Shown here piece by piece: positions 18,701-26,565 of a DNA stretch of 35,748 bases. Within the stretch, counting starts at the first letter, position 1. Every line of letters starts with the position of its first letter. Made by a program: the position numbers and the translations under genes. The notes beneath the pieces were generated by a model. The model saw nothing but the letters and a program-made list of their open reading frames with translations, had not been told where the DNA came from and did not search any database. Source of the stretch: an uncultured Christensenella sp. (lineage in GTDB: Bacteria > Bacillota > Clostridia > Christensenellales > UBA1750); assembly GCA_948468595.1 (NCBI GenBank), contig CAOKIU010000019.1:1-35748 (forward strand), read 5' to 3'.

Positions 18701-21700
18701 GCAACACCACGCAGTTCTTTAGCTCCTTCTCCGTCAATGCGACGGATACCAAGCTCTCGGTGGTGGCGGCGCGTCTGGGCCTGACCTTTGGCTTTGGCGC
18801 CAAGCTCTCGGACCCCAGCGCTCCGGCCGAAGGGGACGACGAAGGGTATTATAACTTTGAAGGCGATGGCCAAATCGTGTTCCTAAAGGAGAGCGATCAT
18901 GGAATCGACTTGCGCTTTACGGGAAAGAACGAGACGGGGAAGACGTTCTCCAAGGAGGATGCGAGGGCCTTTTACTACTACATTCCGGTCCCCAAGAAGG
19001 GCGACAACTGGGATTCGCACATCCAGTATGAGGCGTTTGATTTCGACATGAAGATGACGGGCCCGGCAACGGTTACGGGCGGGACCCAGAGCGATCTGCA
19101 CGTGCAGTACAGCACGACCGTTGATTCCACCAAGGGCGTGGGCGAGGAGGGTCATTACAACGATAAGAGCGCCTATGTAGACGCTTCTGGGATCGACGAT
19201 TGGAGCCAGGTGAAGATGCTTCGCATCAGCGTTAAGGACACCGTGGAGGAAATCCCGGTCAATGCCGATGTGAAGGTCTACATCCACTATGAAACGGCGC
19301 AGCCGACCTCGGAGTTGGTGGGCAGCACGGTCAACTTCGGCCCCTGCGGCTACACGCCGTACACCGTGGGCAACGAGGAAAACGGAGGCCACATGCCCTT
19401 GCCCCACATCCAAGCGGAGTTCCAAACCGGCATCATTGGCGGCAAGGTCTTCCTGGATAAGAATTTCAACGGCGCCTACGACGCGGACGTGGATGAGCTC
19501 TATCTCGGCGATGTGAAAATCGAGGCGCCGAATCAGGGCGCTGTGGGCGGCGACGACCAAGCGGATTATGAGCTGACGGCCAAGAACGGGAGCTACGAGT
19601 TCGCCGGCCTTCGCGCGGATACCTATCACGTGACGGTGACCAACCCTGGTACGCCCACCGCGAGCAGCGCAAAGCCCCTGAAGTTCTCCTTGCCGGCTAG
19701 CGGCGGTAAGTTCATGGAAAATGAGGGCGGCAGCGCCGCTACGGCCACGATCGTGGTCAACAGCGACAACAGCAAGGCGAACCTGGCGCTGAACATCGGC
19801 CTACAGGAGCCGCACACCGTCTCCTTCACGGCGGCCAACGCCACGCTTGGACACCAGACGGCAAGCGTCTGGCACAGCGAAGCGGTGGGAGAGGCCAGCA
19901 TCCCCACCGTGACGCCGCAGAGCGGCTGGGCGTTTACCGGCAAGTGGACGGACGGAGCCGGGAAGGTGCTCACCGCAAAGGAACTTGCGGACCGCGTCAT
20001 AGAAGGCGACGGCCAGACCTTCGCGGCACAGGTCGTAAAGCTCTACACCGTGACCTACGACGGCAACGACAATACGGAAGGGACGGTGCCCACTGCCCAG
20101 GAGTACAAGGCGGGCGATCAGTTCTCGATTGCGCACAGCGAGGGCATGAAAAAGGGCGACGCGATCTTCGCCGGCTGGAGCGCCAAGGAGAAGATCACAG
20201 ACATCCTCACTGCGGACGCGGATGCGGCGACGATCAATAAGATCATCACCGACGACGAGTACACGATGCCGGCCGAAGACCTCACCTTCTACGCGGTGTG
20301 GGCGGTGGACGCGAACGGCAACGGAAACCCGGATTACGCGGACGACGCCGTGCACGTCCGTTATCACTCCAACAACGGCGAGAGAATCGACGTGATTTGT
20401 CCCCATCACCATGTTGTGGGCGCAACGGCCCAGCTCTCCACCACGGCGGAGGAGATCTATGGCCGGAAGGCTGATCACGGCGGCGCAGGGGACGCTGGAA
20501 CGATAGGAACCTATTCCTTTAAAAAGGATAAGGCGGTGTTCCTCGGTTGGAGCACGAACGCATTCCCGGATATCATCGCCACTCAGGCGGACTATGACAA
20601 TCTGAAGGCCAGCATCTTCACGCAAGTGGAAATGAAGGCGCAGGACAACGACGTCTATGCCGTCTGGGCGGAAGACCGCAATGGAAACGGCGTTGCGGAC
20701 TATACCGAGCAGGTCAAGGTCGTCTACAACGGGAATGCGTTGCAGGGCGGCTCGGCCACCAAAGTGCCGAGCGACAATGACAGCCACATTCCCGGCGACA
20801 AGGTGACCCTGAGCACGAGCGGACCCGACCACAGCGATGTGGACGGCAAGAAGGTGCTCTTCCTGGGTTGGACAAAGCAGGCGACGGCACAGATCTACTG
20901 CCGCGCAGACGAGGCGCCGGTAACGATTAAAGAGATCGAGCTGGGCAGCGAGGACAAGACGGTGTACGCGGCCTGGGGCTACGACGAGGATGGCGGCGGA
21001 ACTGCCGACGTTCTGGAAACGTACACGCTGACCTATGATCTCCTCGGCGGCAGGGGCTCCGCGCCGGCGGACAAGACGGACCTGAAAAAGGGCGAGCATG
21101 TCGCGCTGACGACGGAGAAGAACTTCGAGCGCAATGCGCAGGAAGTCTTTGTCGGCTGGAGCCGCACAAAGAAGGAAAGCGCCTACACCTCCGCGGAGGG
21201 AAGCGATGTCGAGAAGGCCCTGATCACGGGAACGGAGATCATCGTCGGTACGGAGAATGTGACCCTCTATGCCGTTTGGGCGGAGGATCGCAACGGGAAC
21301 GACATTGCCGACTATACCGAGTGCATCAAGGTCGTCTACGACGGCAATCCGCAGCAAGGCGGTACGGCCAGCAAGGCGCCGAGCGACAGCGGCGACCATG
21401 TTTCCGGCGACAAGGTGACCCTGAGCACGAGCGGACCCGACCACAGCGATGTGGGCGGCAAACGGGTGCTCTTCCTGGGCTGGACGGAGCAGGCCACGCA
21501 GCAGATCTACCGCCGCGCGGATGAAGAGCCCAAGACGGTTGCGGAAATCGTGATGGGCGGCGAGGACAAGACGGTGTACGCGGCCTGGGGCTACGACGAG
21601 GATGGCGACGGAGCTGCCGACGTTCTGGAGACGTATTCGCTGACCTACGACCTCAACGGCGGCAGGGGAACCGCGCCGGCGGGAAAGACGGACCTGAAAA

Positions 21701-22419
21701 AGGGCGAGCGTGTCGCGCTGACGACGGAGAAAAACTTCGAGCGCAATGCGCAGGAAGTCTTTGTCGGCTGGAGCCGCACAAAGCAGGAGAGCGCGTTTAC
21801 CTCCGCACAGGCGGGCGATGCGCTCAAGATCCTGATTGCGGATGCGGAGATCGTCGTGGGGACGGAGGATGTGTCCCTTTACGCGGTGTGGGCCGTGGAT
21901 GAGGATGGCGACGGACAGCCGGACTACCAAAGGGAATATTCGGTGACGTATGACCTTAACGACGGCACGCCCGCGGAAAACGAGACCTACGACCCGGAGA
22001 TGGTGATGACGGGCCAGGTGCATACGGCAAAGGCGGCGCCCAGCCGGAGCGGCTATACCTTCGCCGGGTGGAAGGATGCCGACGGCGGCGTCCACCAGCC
22101 GGGAGAGGCGATCGTCGTCATCGGGGATCTGACGCTGACTGCCCAGTGGCGCAGCAAGTCCAACCCGGACATCTCCTACCCGGATTACACGGAACCGGGC
22201 GGGCCGTCCAATACGCCGGGCGAGGGCAGGCCGTCTTGGACGGAGCGGCCAACCCAGACCAACCGGCCGATAATCAACATTGACCACGCGCCGCAGACCG
22301 GCGATGAGACCAACCTGATGCTGTGGCTGGTCATTCTGGGAGTTTCCTGCGCCGGCGTGATCGCCACGCTGCTGATTTCCAAACAGCGGAGCAAAAGGGC
22401 GAAGCGCGGCAAGAAGTGA
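15760..22419 (+). CDS. Large sortase-anchored surface protein with InlB-type B repeats
   Basis: 2219 residues. A signal peptide ends near residue 37 (AEA). A Pro/Glu-rich linker follows to about 125, then a Cys/His cluster at about 127-155 (CIHH...HDEACGY...CAFVCAIC), a motif frequent in clostridial surface proteins. Residues of about 230-1210 are mostly beta-rich and unassigned. An SdrD/Cna B-like domain lies at about 1223-1297 (GGKVFLDKNFNGAYDADVDE). From about 1352 to 2130 there are several InlB/Flg_new-type repeats ending in YAVWA or YAAWG, several followed by D-x-D/N-G-type loops that could bind calcium. The C terminus has APQTGD at 2177-2182, a hydrophobic span and a basic tail: a sorting signal. 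A class B sortase gene follows directly. Role: probably adhesin or surface fibre (inference). Confidence 0.92.
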   Translation: MTARKGGWSKIRRGILGAALCIALLGANLGGILSAEAATDLLPGVVTGADGGQNLPQETGVPVSTEKPAQTPAPEPEQKDGESASKAPAETTPSDGGNPDAAGDGTEQTPGIPEETKPADPPKAEACIHHAEHDEACGYTEENPVCAFVCAICPVQKQVDAILAQMEQAGDLDDAATEKFNAQALAAYAAYQALKPEDQAQISGADTLALLVEALQAQLLALEDATMEIEAAVIKDDSGVEQDLRSKDTFDIDYTKQVTLHIKIKSTLNLKDKKVEIKIPDGLVVVEYPKPNTMTGLVAGVTPENLDDLKGGDSYGAYQPKSGTITYSLRDTAENTSFNIILAPDTTLWNKQLNTALKEPLVIRTYSGAIGDAAGQTEYQKVSSTAKIVGDVLKSGPVFTSWDKKWVVPEKAGVPFKMQQVRFRSDRNRYTMGMFFRELRITIALPYDATKDTYAVYDHMSYDIEAGDGINWLNPEQHKDVDGFSFVEETDDVNHTVILTWKNLYLPRDEYFTPYFRWENEDDCAPDDTIKWRNSTIVVSDPANPTSTPTGGAAVSGEMLYWDDAPDAAAHPIGNTNFNKADLDKYKAMAEMGAMQIKGKSNANSIYNSYDVNPGIIYYLGQFHVTNGGTAATAPQTVEFAYAYNDKIGVVAQRIPASDGNEVTVWYTTNVKTDEVQYGQKLLSKGGSALFNAEMAGLGAGEYFTAIRAEVGSYDAEYISYATSRDMDPSSGHATTYGKLLTNEGDATPKGTQYPAFATMKLYETASGATGAQTATYNVGVTKQQGTAVLGMFNALDDGGDKIPVLDVFSTTAGQEVHFNGVIATSAYPYSVHQVLLDAEIYIRLPKAVEVEDLRLMMNRGSTADRILLGDSAIETGTITHTELVEGADYTITTSAEDAQGYVLRKITFKGESGMIGWFTESLGQRQLALSFTMKIAANADAMALDMRDCVRVKSATLESQSQGTLGEFQYPDTNDLNADGNTTQFFSSFSVNATDTKLSVVAARLGLTFGFGAKLSDPSAPAEGDDEGYYNFEGDGQIVFLKESDHGIDLRFTGKNETGKTFSKEDARAFYYYIPVPKKGDNWDSHIQYEAFDFDMKMTGPATVTGGTQSDLHVQYSTTVDSTKGVGEEGHYNDKSAYVDASGIDDWSQVKMLRISVKDTVEEIPVNADVKVYIHYETAQPTSELVGSTVNFGPCGYTPYTVGNEENGGHMPLPHIQAEFQTGIIGGKVFLDKNFNGAYDADVDELYLGDVKIEAPNQGAVGGDDQADYELTAKNGSYEFAGLRADTYHVTVTNPGTPTASSAKPLKFSLPASGGKFMENEGGSAATATIVVNSDNSKANLALNIGLQEPHTVSFTAANATLGHQTASVWHSEAVGEASIPTVTPQSGWAFTGKWTDGAGKVLTAKELADRVIEGDGQTFAAQVVKLYTVTYDGNDNTEGTVPTAQEYKAGDQFSIAHSEGMKKGDAIFAGWSAKEKITDILTADADAATINKIITDDEYTMPAEDLTFYAVWAVDANGNGNPDYADDAVHVRYHSNNGERIDVICPHHHVVGATAQLSTTAEEIYGRKADHGGAGDAGTIGTYSFKKDKAVFLGWSTNAFPDIIATQADYDNLKASIFTQVEMKAQDNDVYAVWAEDRNGNGVADYTEQVKVVYNGNALQGGSATKVPSDNDSHIPGDKVTLSTSGPDHSDVDGKKVLFLGWTKQATAQIYCRADEAPVTIKEIELGSEDKTVYAAWGYDEDGGGTADVLETYTLTYDLLGGRGSAPADKTDLKKGEHVALTTEKNFERNAQEVFVGWSRTKKESAYTSAEGSDVEKALITGTEIIVGTENVTLYAVWAEDRNGNDIADYTECIKVVYDGNPQQGGTASKAPSDSGDHVSGDKVTLSTSGPDHSDVGGKRVLFLGWTEQATQQIYRRADEEPKTVAEIVMGGEDKTVYAAWGYDEDGDGAADVLETYSLTYDLNGGRGTAPAGKTDLKKGERVALTTEKNFERNAQEVFVGWSRTKQESAFTSAQAGDALKILIADAEIVVGTEDVSLYAVWAVDEDGDGQPDYQREYSVTYDLNDGTPAENETYDPEMVMTGQVHTAKAAPSRSGYTFAGWKDADGGVHQPGEAIVVIGDLTLTAQWRSKSNPDISYPDYTEPGGPSNTPGEGRPSWTERPTQTNRPIINIDHAPQTGDETNLMLWLVILGVSCAGVIATLLISKQRSKRAKRGKK
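20713..21936 (+). repeat. Two tandem 612-bp repeats inside the surface protein gene
   Basis: 20713-21324 and 21325-21936 are in-frame copies of 204 codons each. Long stretches are identical at the DNA level, for example around 20794 and 21406. Each unit encodes two B-repeat modules, one ending YAAWGYDEDG and one ending YAVWA. Near-identity points to a recent duplication and possible length variation between strains. Confidence 0.9.
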
Positions 22420-22428
22420 GAAAGACGA

Positions 22429-22463
22429 GCGGCGAGCAGGCGCATGGCGCGCTTTCTCGCCGC
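22429..22463 (+). other. Hairpin between surface protein and sortase genes
   Basis: GCGGCGAG (22429-22436) pairs with CTCGCCGC (22456-22463), 8 bp, with an inner GCGC/GCGC stem. There is no T-run, so it more likely affects mRNA stability or partial read-through than full termination. Confidence 0.55.
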
Positions 22464-22490
22464 CGTTGCGTTGAGGAGGGTTTATAGGCT

Positions 22491-23294
22491 ATGAAGAAAA
22501 AACCGTGGTGGGCTGTTTGGCTGATTTGCGCCTTTAGCATTCTGTTTGCAGTCTCCGCCTACAAGGTCTTTGGCATTGTCAGCGAGGCCCAACGGGAAAA
22601 GCAGGCGTTTGTAAAGCTGGCAAAAATCGTGGAGTCCGCTCCCCCGGCCCCGCCCGCCCAGAAAGAGCCGCAGCCAGGGGCGGAGAACCCTCAGGCGGAG
22701 AGCCCTCAAGCGGAGACGCCCTCGCCCTATGCGGCCCTGAAGGAACAGAACCCGGACTTCTTTGGCTGGCTTTGCATGGAGGATACGCAGCTCAATTATC
22801 CCGTCATGCACACGCCGGATGACCCGCAGCATTACCTGCACCGGGATTTTGAGGGAGAGACCTCGCAAAGCGGCGTTCCGTTCATGGATGCCTCTTGCCG
22901 TGAAGACTGTGGGAATTATTTAATCTACGGCCACAACATGAAAAACGGGACCATGTTTGCCCCTCTGCTCTTTTATGCGGACCGGGAGTATTGGGCGCAG
23001 CACCCCACCATTCGGTTCGATACCCTGGATGGGTCCGGCGAGTATGCGGTGCTGGCGGCGTTCTACTCGGAGATATACCCCCAGGATGCCCGGGATGTCT
23101 TCCGCTTTTACCAGTATATTGATTTGCGCCAGGCTGACGACTTTGACGAGTACTGCGCGAAGGCGCGGAAAGCGGCGCTGTATGATACTGGTGTGAGCGC
23201 GGAATTCGGCGACCAGCTTTTGACCTTGTCGACGTGCAGCTATCACAAGGAAAACGGGCGGTTTGTGGTTGTGGCCCGAAAAATACCGGCGTAA
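22491..23294 (+). CDS. Class B sortase
   Basis: 267 residues: an N-terminal membrane anchor (about 6-27), a Pro/Glu-rich linker (about 50-75), and a sortase B domain. Catalytic residues are visible: His148 in YGHNMKNG, Cys249 in LSTCSY and Arg257 in NGRFVVVAR. The YFGWL-like FFGWLCMEDTQLNYPVM and the HYLHRDF segment are typical of class B. GAGGAGGG lies about ten bases upstream. It follows the surface protein gene by 71 bp and very likely attaches that protein to the cell wall; class B enzymes of Clostridioides difficile accept PPxTG and SPxTG sites, close to APQTG here. Confidence 0.94.
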   Translation: MKKKPWWAVWLICAFSILFAVSAYKVFGIVSEAQREKQAFVKLAKIVESAPPAPPAQKEPQPGAENPQAESPQAETPSPYAALKEQNPDFFGWLCMEDTQLNYPVMHTPDDPQHYLHRDFEGETSQSGVPFMDASCREDCGNYLIYGHNMKNGTMFAPLLFYADREYWAQHPTIRFDTLDGSGEYAVLAAFYSEIYPQDARDVFRFYQYIDLRQADDFDEYCAKARKAALYDTGVSAEFGDQLLTLSTCSYHKENGRFVVVARKIPA

Positions 23295-23337
23295 GCGCCC
23301 AGGGTTGCCGCGGGAATGGATTTTCCTGGAAGGGGAA

Positions 23338-23366
23338 TTGTAATGGAGGGAGCGCTTTGCTATAAT
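23338..23366 (+). promoter_or_regulatory. Promoter of the diguanylate cyclase gene
   Basis: -35 TTGTAA (23338-23343), 17-bp spacer, perfect -10 TATAAT (23361-23366). The leader to the ATG at 23477 is about 100 nt and GC-rich; I see no known riboswitch in it. Confidence 0.7.
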
Positions 23367-23476
23367 GGAGCTCGGGTGTCTGCGGACCATTGAAAATAAC
23401 GCAAGCGCGGCAGGGCCCCAAAGCAAGGGCGGACCAGCCATATTGAGCGGCGGCGCGATTAGACGGGGGACGGAGA

Positions 23477-24391
23477 ATGAACGAACTTGAACAATACAAG
23501 GAGCGGCTGCGCATTGCGCTGAAGGCGGCGAAGATCAGCGTCTTTGAGGTGGATTTGACGCGGCAGCTCTATACCTTTTTTGAGAACGCTGAGGCCATCT
23601 TTGGCGTGCCGGGAGAGGTGATCCTCAGGGAGGTTCAGCCCTTTAGCCGATTGGAACCGGAGAATTATCGGAGGGAAGTCAGCGCGTTTTTCTCCCACCC
23701 GGATGATGAGGACACGATCAAAGCGGCGTTTTCGTGCGTGCTCAACGGCCAGTCCACAACCTATGAGGCGCGCATGAAGGCCGGGAACTCGGATTACGTC
23801 TGGTGCAGAATCCACGCCGTGCCCGTCATGGAGGACGGCCGGCCGGTCAGGATGATTGGGGTTGTGACCGACATTGCCGAGCTCAAAGCAAGGGCGGAGT
23901 GCTTTGAAAGGGCGGCGAACCTGGATGGCTTTACCGGATTATACAATAAAAAGCACGCCATCGCCATGATGGAGGAGGCGCTCCGCTGCGAGCCGCGGCT
24001 GTGCCATGCGCTGATTGTGCTGGACATCGATGATTTTAAGCGGTTTAACGATGCCTATGGGCATGACCAGGGGGATGGAATGCTTCAAGAGGTGGCGCAG
24101 CGAATCAAGGCCGCATGGGGCGAGGAGAGCATCGCCGGCAGGTTTGGCGGAGACGAATTCATTTTGTTGGTGCGGGACGTTGCGAATGTGCCATGGCTGC
24201 GCGGCAAACTGAAGGATTTGCTTCGGTTTGAGAGCGATGGCCGCACATGCACCGCCAGCATCGGCGTCGCCCTCTGCCCGCGGGACGGGCGGGAATTTGC
24301 CGAGCTGTTTAAAAAGGCGGATCGAGCGCTGTATCGGGCAAAGGCCAAGAAGGAAGAGATCATCTTTTGCATGGAGGGGCCGGATTCCTGA
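23477..24391 (+). CDS. PAS-GGDEF diguanylate cyclase
   Basis: 304 residues. A PAS-type sensor domain covers about 1-135, ending in the usual RMIGVVTDI segment, and a GGDEF domain covers about 145-300. The active site RFGGDEF has GGDEF at 224-228, and DIDDFKRFNDAYGHDQGD is the metal and substrate binding region. The motif is intact, so it should make c-di-GMP from two GTP. The RxxD inhibitory site that normally lies five residues before GGDEF is absent (EESIAG there), so product feedback is probably weak. There is no membrane span; the signal is sensed inside the cell. It follows the sortase gene but has its own promoter. Confidence 0.93.
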   Translation: MNELEQYKERLRIALKAAKISVFEVDLTRQLYTFFENAEAIFGVPGEVILREVQPFSRLEPENYRREVSAFFSHPDDEDTIKAAFSCVLNGQSTTYEARMKAGNSDYVWCRIHAVPVMEDGRPVRMIGVVTDIAELKARAECFERAANLDGFTGLYNKKHAIAMMEEALRCEPRLCHALIVLDIDDFKRFNDAYGHDQGDGMLQEVAQRIKAAWGEESIAGRFGGDEFILLVRDVANVPWLRGKLKDLLRFESDGRTCTASIGVALCPRDGREFAELFKKADRALYRAKAKKEEIIFCMEGPDS

Positions 24392-24423
24392 CGCCCCTCG
24401 CGCGCGGAGAGGGGGACGATCGG

Positions 24424-24804
24424 ATGAGCGGGGAAGAACTCCTTTTCTTTGACCAGCATCCGGGCGCGCTGCCCCTCTATGAGGCGTTTGTCAAGCGGGT
24501 TTTGGCGGAGGTGGATGGCATTGAAATCCGCGTAAAGAAGACGCAAATCTCCCTTGCCAACCGGCGGAACTTCGCCTGCGTATCCTTTTTGCCGGTCAGA
24601 AGGGCGCAGGACCGGCCGAAGGACTACCTGGTGATCACCTTTTCGTTGGAAAGCCCGGTTTCATCGCCGCGAATTGATGTGGTGACGGAGCCCTATCCCC
24701 AGCGCTGGACGCATCACGTTCTGATTGCGAAGCCGGAGGAGATTGACGGCGAGCTTCTGGAATGGGTTCGGCAGGCAGCCTCTTTTTCTGCCCGCAAGCG
24801 GTGA
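24424..24804 (+). CDS. DUF5655 domain protein
   Basis: 126 residues, soluble. The segments LYEAFVKRVL, RVKKTQISLANRRNFACV, LVITFSL and YPQRWTHHVLI fit the DUF5655 family, whose function is unknown. It starts 32 bp after the diguanylate cyclase stop, so the two are probably co-transcribed. The ribosome site GAGAGGGGG can pair with an upstream CCCCTC, which may lower translation. It converges on the LytTR gene; a weak 5-bp hairpin (24812-24826, followed by TT) is the only terminator-like sign. Confidence 0.85.
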   Translation: MSGEELLFFDQHPGALPLYEAFVKRVLAEVDGIEIRVKKTQISLANRRNFACVSFLPVRRAQDRPKDYLVITFSLESPVSSPRIDVVTEPYPQRWTHHVLIAKPEEIDGELLEWVRQAASFSARKR

Positions 24805-24826
24805 GCAAATGAGGGCCAAGCGCCCT

Positions 24827-25558
24827 TTAGCGATGCGACTCCCGATGAAAGTACGCATGCAGCCGGGCCAGCGCATGGTCCCGATAATTGCCGCCGATGG
24901 GGATCTCCTGGCCGCCCACAAGCGTGATCATATTGGGCGTGTATTTGCAGGCGTGCGCGATGTTGACCACAAAGCTGCGGTGGCAGCGAACAAAGGATTC
25001 CGCGGGGAATTCCATGGCGTACCGTTCGAAGCTGGAGTGAAGGGGAAAGGTGATCTCCTGCCCCTTTGTGGTGACGACCGTGACGGTATGCAGCCGCGAA
25101 ACGATGCAGAGAACATCGTGAAAGGGCATGCGCATGGTCAAGCCCTTGCGGGTGATGATGAACCCCTCCTGGGCGATCATGGAGGTATACTGATAGCAGT
25201 AATCCAGACAGACCTCAAGATCCGGGGGCGCGGGCGGCTTTTTTAAATAGCGGTAGGCCGAAACCTCGTACCCGCGTTGCAGATAGGCGCCGGTGCTGGT
25301 CACAAAGATGATGGGAATGTTGAGATCGGTCTTGCGCACCTTCTGGGCGAGGGTGAAGCCGGACATGTATTTGAACGGAATGTCCAGAAACAGCGCGTGG
25401 AACACCTTGCCGCGCTCCCAATCATCCCACAGTTCGTCCGCGGAAAGATAGACCTTGACGTAAACATCCGGATATTGGTGGCGCTTGGCCCATGCGTCGA
25501 TCACGTGAAGCATGTGGTCGATGGCGACCTGCTCCTCCTCGCATACGGCTATAACCAT
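24827..25558 (-). CDS. LytTR-family response regulator (orphan)
   Basis: 243 residues. The receiver domain has Glu7-Glu8-Glu9 in place of the usual Asp pair, phosphoacceptor Asp59 in ALFLDI, and lysines 106-107 in YRYLKKP. A LytTR DNA-binding domain fills the C-terminal part from about 135, with SFVRCHRSFVVNIAH as its core. GGAGGG precedes the ATG whose first base is 25558. No histidine kinase gene lies next to it, so its partner is elsewhere or it is regulated otherwise. It is related in type, but not closely similar, to the regulator at 4504-5250. Confidence 0.92.
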   Translation of the reverse strand: MVIAVCEEEQVAIDHMLHVIDAWAKRHQYPDVYVKVYLSADELWDDWERGKVFHALFLDIPFKYMSGFTLAQKVRKTDLNIPIIFVTSTGAYLQRGYEVSAYRYLKKPPAPPDLEVCLDYCYQYTSMIAQEGFIITRKGLTMRMPFHDVLCIVSRLHTVTVVTTKGQEITFPLHSSFERYAMEFPAESFVRCHRSFVVNIAHACKYTPNMITLVGGQEIPIGGNYRDHALARLHAYFHRESHR

Positions 25559-25689
25559 GGGAAGCCCTCCTGCTGAATCAATTTGGAATAGACGCGCGGT
25601 CATTCAAGGCGGGCAGCTTGGCGCCGCGGACATGGATGCGCGGGAGATGGACCGCCTGCGCAGCCGCCGGGCGGCTCGATTCTGAAAAA

Positions 25690-25731
25690 ACAAAAGAAAG
25701 CTCTCCAAAACGGTTGGGGAGCCGTTCTTTT
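25690..25731 (-). terminator. Terminator of the thioesterase gene, possibly bidirectional
   Basis: GCTCTCC (25700-25706) pairs with GGGGAGC (25716-25722) with one G-U pair, flanked by AAAAGAAA and TTCTTTTTT. Read on the - strand it follows the thioesterase stop by about 20 bp. Confidence 0.8.
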
Positions 25732-25746
25732 TTGGGATGGAACGGA

Positions 25747-26226
25747 TCAAAATTGTTCCGCCTTGCGCTGCTTGCGCAGCTCGTTGCGGCGCTTGCCCGC
25801 CTCCCATTCCTGGCGCTGTTCCTCGGTCTCCGGGAGCAAGGGCGGAACGGGCGTGGGGCGGCCGCGCTCGTCCAGCGCCACCATGACGAGGTATGCGCGG
25901 TTGATCATCCGCCGCGTCCCGTCCAGCGCCTCGACAAAGGTATCCACGCGCACCTCCATGGAGGTGCGCCCCACATAGGTGGTCGTGCCCTCGAGCAATA
26001 TGGTGTCGTTGATATAGGCGGGGGACTTAAAGTGCAGGGTGTCGATGGAGGCGGTGGTGACGTTGCGGCCCGAATGCCGGCGCGCCGTCACCGCGGCGAC
26101 GATGTCGATCCACTCCATCAGCCGGCCGCCGAAAAGGCGGCCGGAGCCGTTGATGTGCTCGTGGATCAGGATCTGCGTCTGCTGCGTTTGGGATGCGGAT
26201 ACAGGTTTGGGCTGAAGATTTTGCAT
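25747..26226 (-). CDS. Hotdog-fold acyl-CoA thioesterase (YciA/BACH type)
   Basis: 159 residues. These enzymes hydrolyse acyl-CoA to free acid and CoA in the cytoplasm. The family core is clear: HINGSGRLFGG, then MEWIDIVAA, TASIDTLHFKSP, and VGRTSMEVRV. The C terminus is a basic, Glu/Arg-rich tail. The ATG with first base 26226 has GGAGG six bases upstream on the - strand; the frame is open further upstream, but without support. It appears to be a single-gene unit with its own terminator. Confidence 0.93.
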   Translation of the reverse strand: MQNLQPKPVSASQTQQTQILIHEHINGSGRLFGGRLMEWIDIVAAVTARRHSGRNVTTASIDTLHFKSPAYINDTILLEGTTTYVGRTSMEVRVDTFVEALDGTRRMINRAYLVMVALDERGRPTPVPPLLPETEEQRQEWEAGKRRNELRKQRKAEQF

Positions 26227-26522
26227 AGCTATCCTCCAAAGCGAATACCGGCCGCGATCAGCGCCGGTGAGCAGAAAGGCGCTTGGGCCGCCCATTCCCA
26301 ACGGCGACGCGGGTCTATTGGACCGGCCGGGCGGGACGGCGCGCCGTATGGTTGTAGTATGCGCGCTTGCGCGCTGCGCTATGGGAAGCGCAGGCGATAT
26401 GGCGGGCGCGCGACGCGACAGGTTTTCTCTATTTTCATCATAAACGTTTTCGCGGGCAAAGGCCATACGCGCAAGAGACTTTACGAGAAATAAACAGAGA
26501 GAGGGGAGGAGGCCCGACAAGG
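26227..26522. other. Intergenic region without a recognisable gene
   Basis: About 300 bp between the thioesterase start and the sugar-permease terminator. It contains runs of alternating GCGC (26360-26400). I could not find a convincing promoter for the thioesterase gene, although one should be here. Confidence 0.5.
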
Positions 26523-26526
26523 ACGC

Positions 26527-26557
26527 AAAAAAGTCCGCCTCCCGGCGGACTTTTTTT
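26527..26557 (-). terminator. Terminator of the sugar transporter operon
   Basis: AAGTCCGCC (26531-26539) pairs with GGCGGACTT (26544-26552) around a 4-nt loop, with A-runs and T-runs on both sides, so it can work in both directions. It lies just after the stop of the last permease gene. Confidence 0.93.
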
Positions 26558-26565
26558 GCGCGCTT

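Noticed and set aside
19801..22287. An 828-codon open frame on the - strand opposite the surface protein
   Set aside because: It mirrors a GC-rich repetitive gene, has no domain I recognise and no supported start; the + strand gene is clear.
25557..25685. A 42-codon + strand frame ending in RSRRAARF next to the LytTR start
   Set aside because: No ribosome site, it overlaps the start of the - strand regulator, and it resembles nothing known to me.
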